A stretch of DNA of 57,117 bases from Marinobacter sp. (GTDB taxonomy: Bacteria; Pseudomonadota; Gammaproteobacteria; Pseudomonadales; Oleiphilaceae), in NCBI GenBank assembly GCA_022565395.1, contig JAIUMV010000024.1, positions 1 to 57,117 of the forward strand. The letters are read 5' to 3'. A program made the translations under genes and the position numbers. Position 1 is the first letter of the stretch. Each line of letters starts with the position of its first letter. Shown one piece after another: positions 55,689 through 57,117 of the stretch. Below the pieces are notes generated by a model. That model was not told the origin of the DNA. It made no database searches and saw only the letters and a list, made by a program, of their open reading frames with translations.

Positions 55689-56954
55689 ATGTCTCAAGAT
55701 CTGAAAGAAGCTGCCCTTGAATATCACGCTAAGCCGCGTCCTGGCAAGCTGAGTGTCGAAATTACCAAGCCGACTCAAACTTCCCGGGACCTGTCTCTGG
55801 CGTATAGCCCTGGGGTTGCTGAACCGGTCCGCGAGATCGCGAAAGACCCCGAGAACGCTTACAAGTACACCGGTAAGGGTAACCTGGTTGCTGTTATCTC
55901 TGATGGCACCGCGATTCTGGGTCTGGGTAACCTTGGGCCGCTGGCCAGTAAGCCCGTTATGGAAGGCAAAGGCGTGCTGTTCAAGCGCTTTGCTGGTATT
56001 GACGTGTTTGATATCGAGGTCAACTCCGAAAGTCCGCAGGCTTTCATTGAGACCGTTGAGCGCATTGCCGATACCTTTGGTGGTATCAACCTGGAAGATA
56101 TCAAGGCGCCTGAGTGTTTCGAGATTGAGCGTGCTCTGATCGAGAAATGCAGCATCCCTATTTTTCATGACGATCAGCACGGTACCGCCATTGTAACGGC
56201 CGCTGGCATGCTGAACGCACTGGAGCTGCAAGGCAAAAAAATTGAAGATGCGCGGGTAGTGTGTCTGGGTGCTGGTGCTGCTGCGATCGCCTGTATGAAA
56301 CTGTTGGTGAGCTGTGGTATCCGCTCCGAGAACATCTTCATGCTGGACCGCAAGGGCGTTATTCACGCGGGTCGTGATGACCTTAATCAGTACAAGGCGA
56401 TGTTCGCCAACGAAACGGATGCGCGTACGCTGGATGACGCCATTGAAGGTGCTGACGTGTTCCTGGGGTTGTCTGGTCCAGACTTGTTCACCGTTGAGCA
56501 GTTGATGAAAATGGCGCCTAAGCCTATCGTGTTCGCCTGCTCCAACCCGGATCCCGAGATCCAGCCTGAGCTTGCGCTGGCTGCTCGCGATGACCTTATC
56601 ATGGCAACTGGCCGTTCTGACTATCCAAACCAGGTCAACAACGTGCTGGGCTTCCCGTTCATTTTCCGTGGTGCGCTTGATGTTCGCGCGAGCACCATCA
56701 ACGAGGAAATGAAGGTTGCTGCGGTTAAGGCGATCTGCGATCTGGCCAAGCAGCCGGTACCGAAGGAAATCTGCGAAGCCTACGGCGTTGACAGCTTCGA
56801 GTTCGGTCCGCAGTACATCATTCCCAAGCCAATGGATGTGCGACTGCTGGAGTTTGTGCCTGCAGCTGTTGCTCAGGCTGCGGTTGACAGTGGTGTTGCG
56901 CGTTTCCCGTATCCTGCGCACTACCCGCTGAAATCCCTGGACGATATCAAGTAA
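55689..56954 (+). CDS. maeB: Malic enzyme (oxaloacetate-decarboxylating), short form
   Basis: Converts malate to pyruvate and CO2 with NADP+ (or NAD+), supplying NADPH and pyruvate. It is 421 aa: the malic and NAD-binding domains only, without the phosphotransacetylase domain of the E. coli 759-aa MaeB, as is normal in pseudomonads (PA5046-type). SLAYSPGVAEPV and FHDDQHGTAIV are in the catalytic domain; the dinucleotide site is CLGAGAAAIACM. MSQDLKEAALEYH was chosen as start. An insertion sequence begins 37 bp after the stop codon. Confidence 0.96.
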   Translation: MSQDLKEAALEYHAKPRPGKLSVEITKPTQTSRDLSLAYSPGVAEPVREIAKDPENAYKYTGKGNLVAVISDGTAILGLGNLGPLASKPVMEGKGVLFKRFAGIDVFDIEVNSESPQAFIETVERIADTFGGINLEDIKAPECFEIERALIEKCSIPIFHDDQHGTAIVTAAGMLNALELQGKKIEDARVVCLGAGAAAIACMKLLVSCGIRSENIFMLDRKGVIHAGRDDLNQYKAMFANETDARTLDDAIEGADVFLGLSGPDLFTVEQLMKMAPKPIVFACSNPDPEIQPELALAARDDLIMATGRSDYPNQVNNVLGFPFIFRGALDVRASTINEEMKVAAVKAICDLAKQPVPKEICEAYGVDSFEFGPQYIIPKPMDVRLLEFVPAAVAQAAVDSGVARFPYPAHYPLKSLDDIK

Positions 56955-56991
56955 CACGTTCGTTGGGATGTGGCTAAAAAGCCGGCCTCAG
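56955..56991 (+). other. Remnant of the native maeB terminator (5' arm only)
   Basis: After the maeB stop the sequence runs to AAAAAGCCGGCCTCAG and then meets the IS end. A-run plus GC-rich arm is the left half of an intrinsic terminator; the expected GAGGCCGGC-TTTTT is absent from the window and is predicted beyond the IS. The first bases of the IS (GAGG) can pair with CCTC, but the stem stops there. Confidence 0.5.
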
Positions 56992-57025
56992 GAGGCTGTG
57001 TGAAAACAGCCTCTAGAGCTGGCAA

Positions 57026-57057
57026 AATAACCGCGACATAGCTCGCGGTTATTTTTT
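57026..57057 (+). terminator. Intrinsic terminator in the IS leader (right copy)
   Basis: Same 11-bp perfect stem as at 62-93, loop CATAGC, followed by a U-run that ends at the transposase ATG. It would stop read-through from maeB, whose own terminator appears split by the insertion. Confidence 0.85.
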
Positions 57058-57117
57058 ATGAGACACCTTGAAGGCACCCCTCGAAGTCAGACGCTGTTGC
57101 TCCCACCTAGCGTTGAA
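57058..57117 (+). CDS. Transposase N-terminus, partial (IS1182-like), right copy
   Basis: ATG at 57058 opens a 20-codon frame to the window edge, identical at protein and DNA level to the left copy. It begins MRHLEGTPRSQTLLLPP. No ribosome-binding site is visible between the hairpin and the ATG. See the left copy for the family reasoning. Confidence 0.6.
   Translation, partial: MRHLEGTPRSQTLLLPPSVE

Larger units (their letters stand above)
56992..57117 (+). mobile_element. 5' end of an insertion sequence (right copy, IS1182-like), cut by the window edge
   Basis: Reverse complement of 2-127 without a mismatch. Reading outward it has the palindromic tip (56992-57013), the leader terminator (57026-57057) and the transposase start (57058). 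The transposase runs in the same direction as maeB, just as the left copy runs in the same direction as glnA. The two copies are in inverted orientation across 57 kb, so recombination between them could invert the segment. Confidence 0.75.

Overview
The window reads as a chromosomal contig from a GC-rich gammaproteobacterium of the Pseudomonadales/Oceanospirillales type (Pseudomonas- or Alcanivorax-like). Support: Gram-negative envelope genes (porin, TolC, lipid A acyltransferases, WaaA, a KDO kinase), a TPP-riboswitch-controlled thiC, and gene neighbourhoods known from that group (CYTH protein near glnE then ilvE; nudF-DUF1249-cpdA-yqiA; HAD-rppH-ptsP; DUF971-hslU-hslV-SPOR-argS-priA-rpmE-maeB). 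The genus cannot be fixed from sequence alone. I see no tRNA, rRNA, CRISPR array or prophage.

Layout. 1-127 and 56992-57117: two copies, in inverted orientation, of the 5' end of one insertion sequence (IS1182-like by its first 20 transposase residues), each reading out of the window. 158-3835: glnA with a sigma54 promoter and NtrC site, divergent from typA. 4.0-6.7 kb: pip, dtd, porin. 6.8-13.7 kb: CYTH phosphatase, mgtE, glnE, ilvE, DUF6165. 13.8-30.2 kb: a large lipopolysaccharide locus: GT9, KdkA, four GT4/GT-B-type transferases or relatives, a CDP-glycerol-type transferase, an O-antigen ligase, GT25, a pyruvyl-transferase-like protein, an O-antigen-ligase/GT2 fusion, two LpxL-type acyltransferases, a YrbL-like protein, an ELM1-like protein and WaaA. 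Its middle (about 17.8-20.1 kb) is clearly AT-rich and looks like a transferred strain-variable cassette. 30.2-33.9 kb: tolC and thiC. 34-45.9 kb: housekeeping genes (nudF, cpdA, yqiA, gcvH, rlmI, rppH, ptsP) with an imelysin-like lipoprotein and a patatin-like protein that has lost its nucleophile. 46-57 kb: hslVU with a heat-shock promoter, argS, an Ig-like lipoprotein, priA, rpmE, maeB.

How genes work together: GlnE adenylylates the glutamine synthetase encoded by glnA; PtsP belongs to the nitrogen-related PTS; WaaA, KdkA, GT9, GT2/GT4 enzymes and the acyltransferases together build the lipid A-core, with the ligase(s) attaching further sugars.

Most notable: both insertion sequences sit just after a gene (glnA, maeB), apparently in the loop of that gene's own intrinsic terminator, with the transposase co-oriented with the gene, and each carries its own terminator whose U-run touches the transposase ATG. 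This looks like an element that targets terminators and brings a replacement terminator. Other points are the two-enzyme fusion in the LPS locus, a patatin with Asn in place of Ser, and a MITE-like inverted repeat before nudF.
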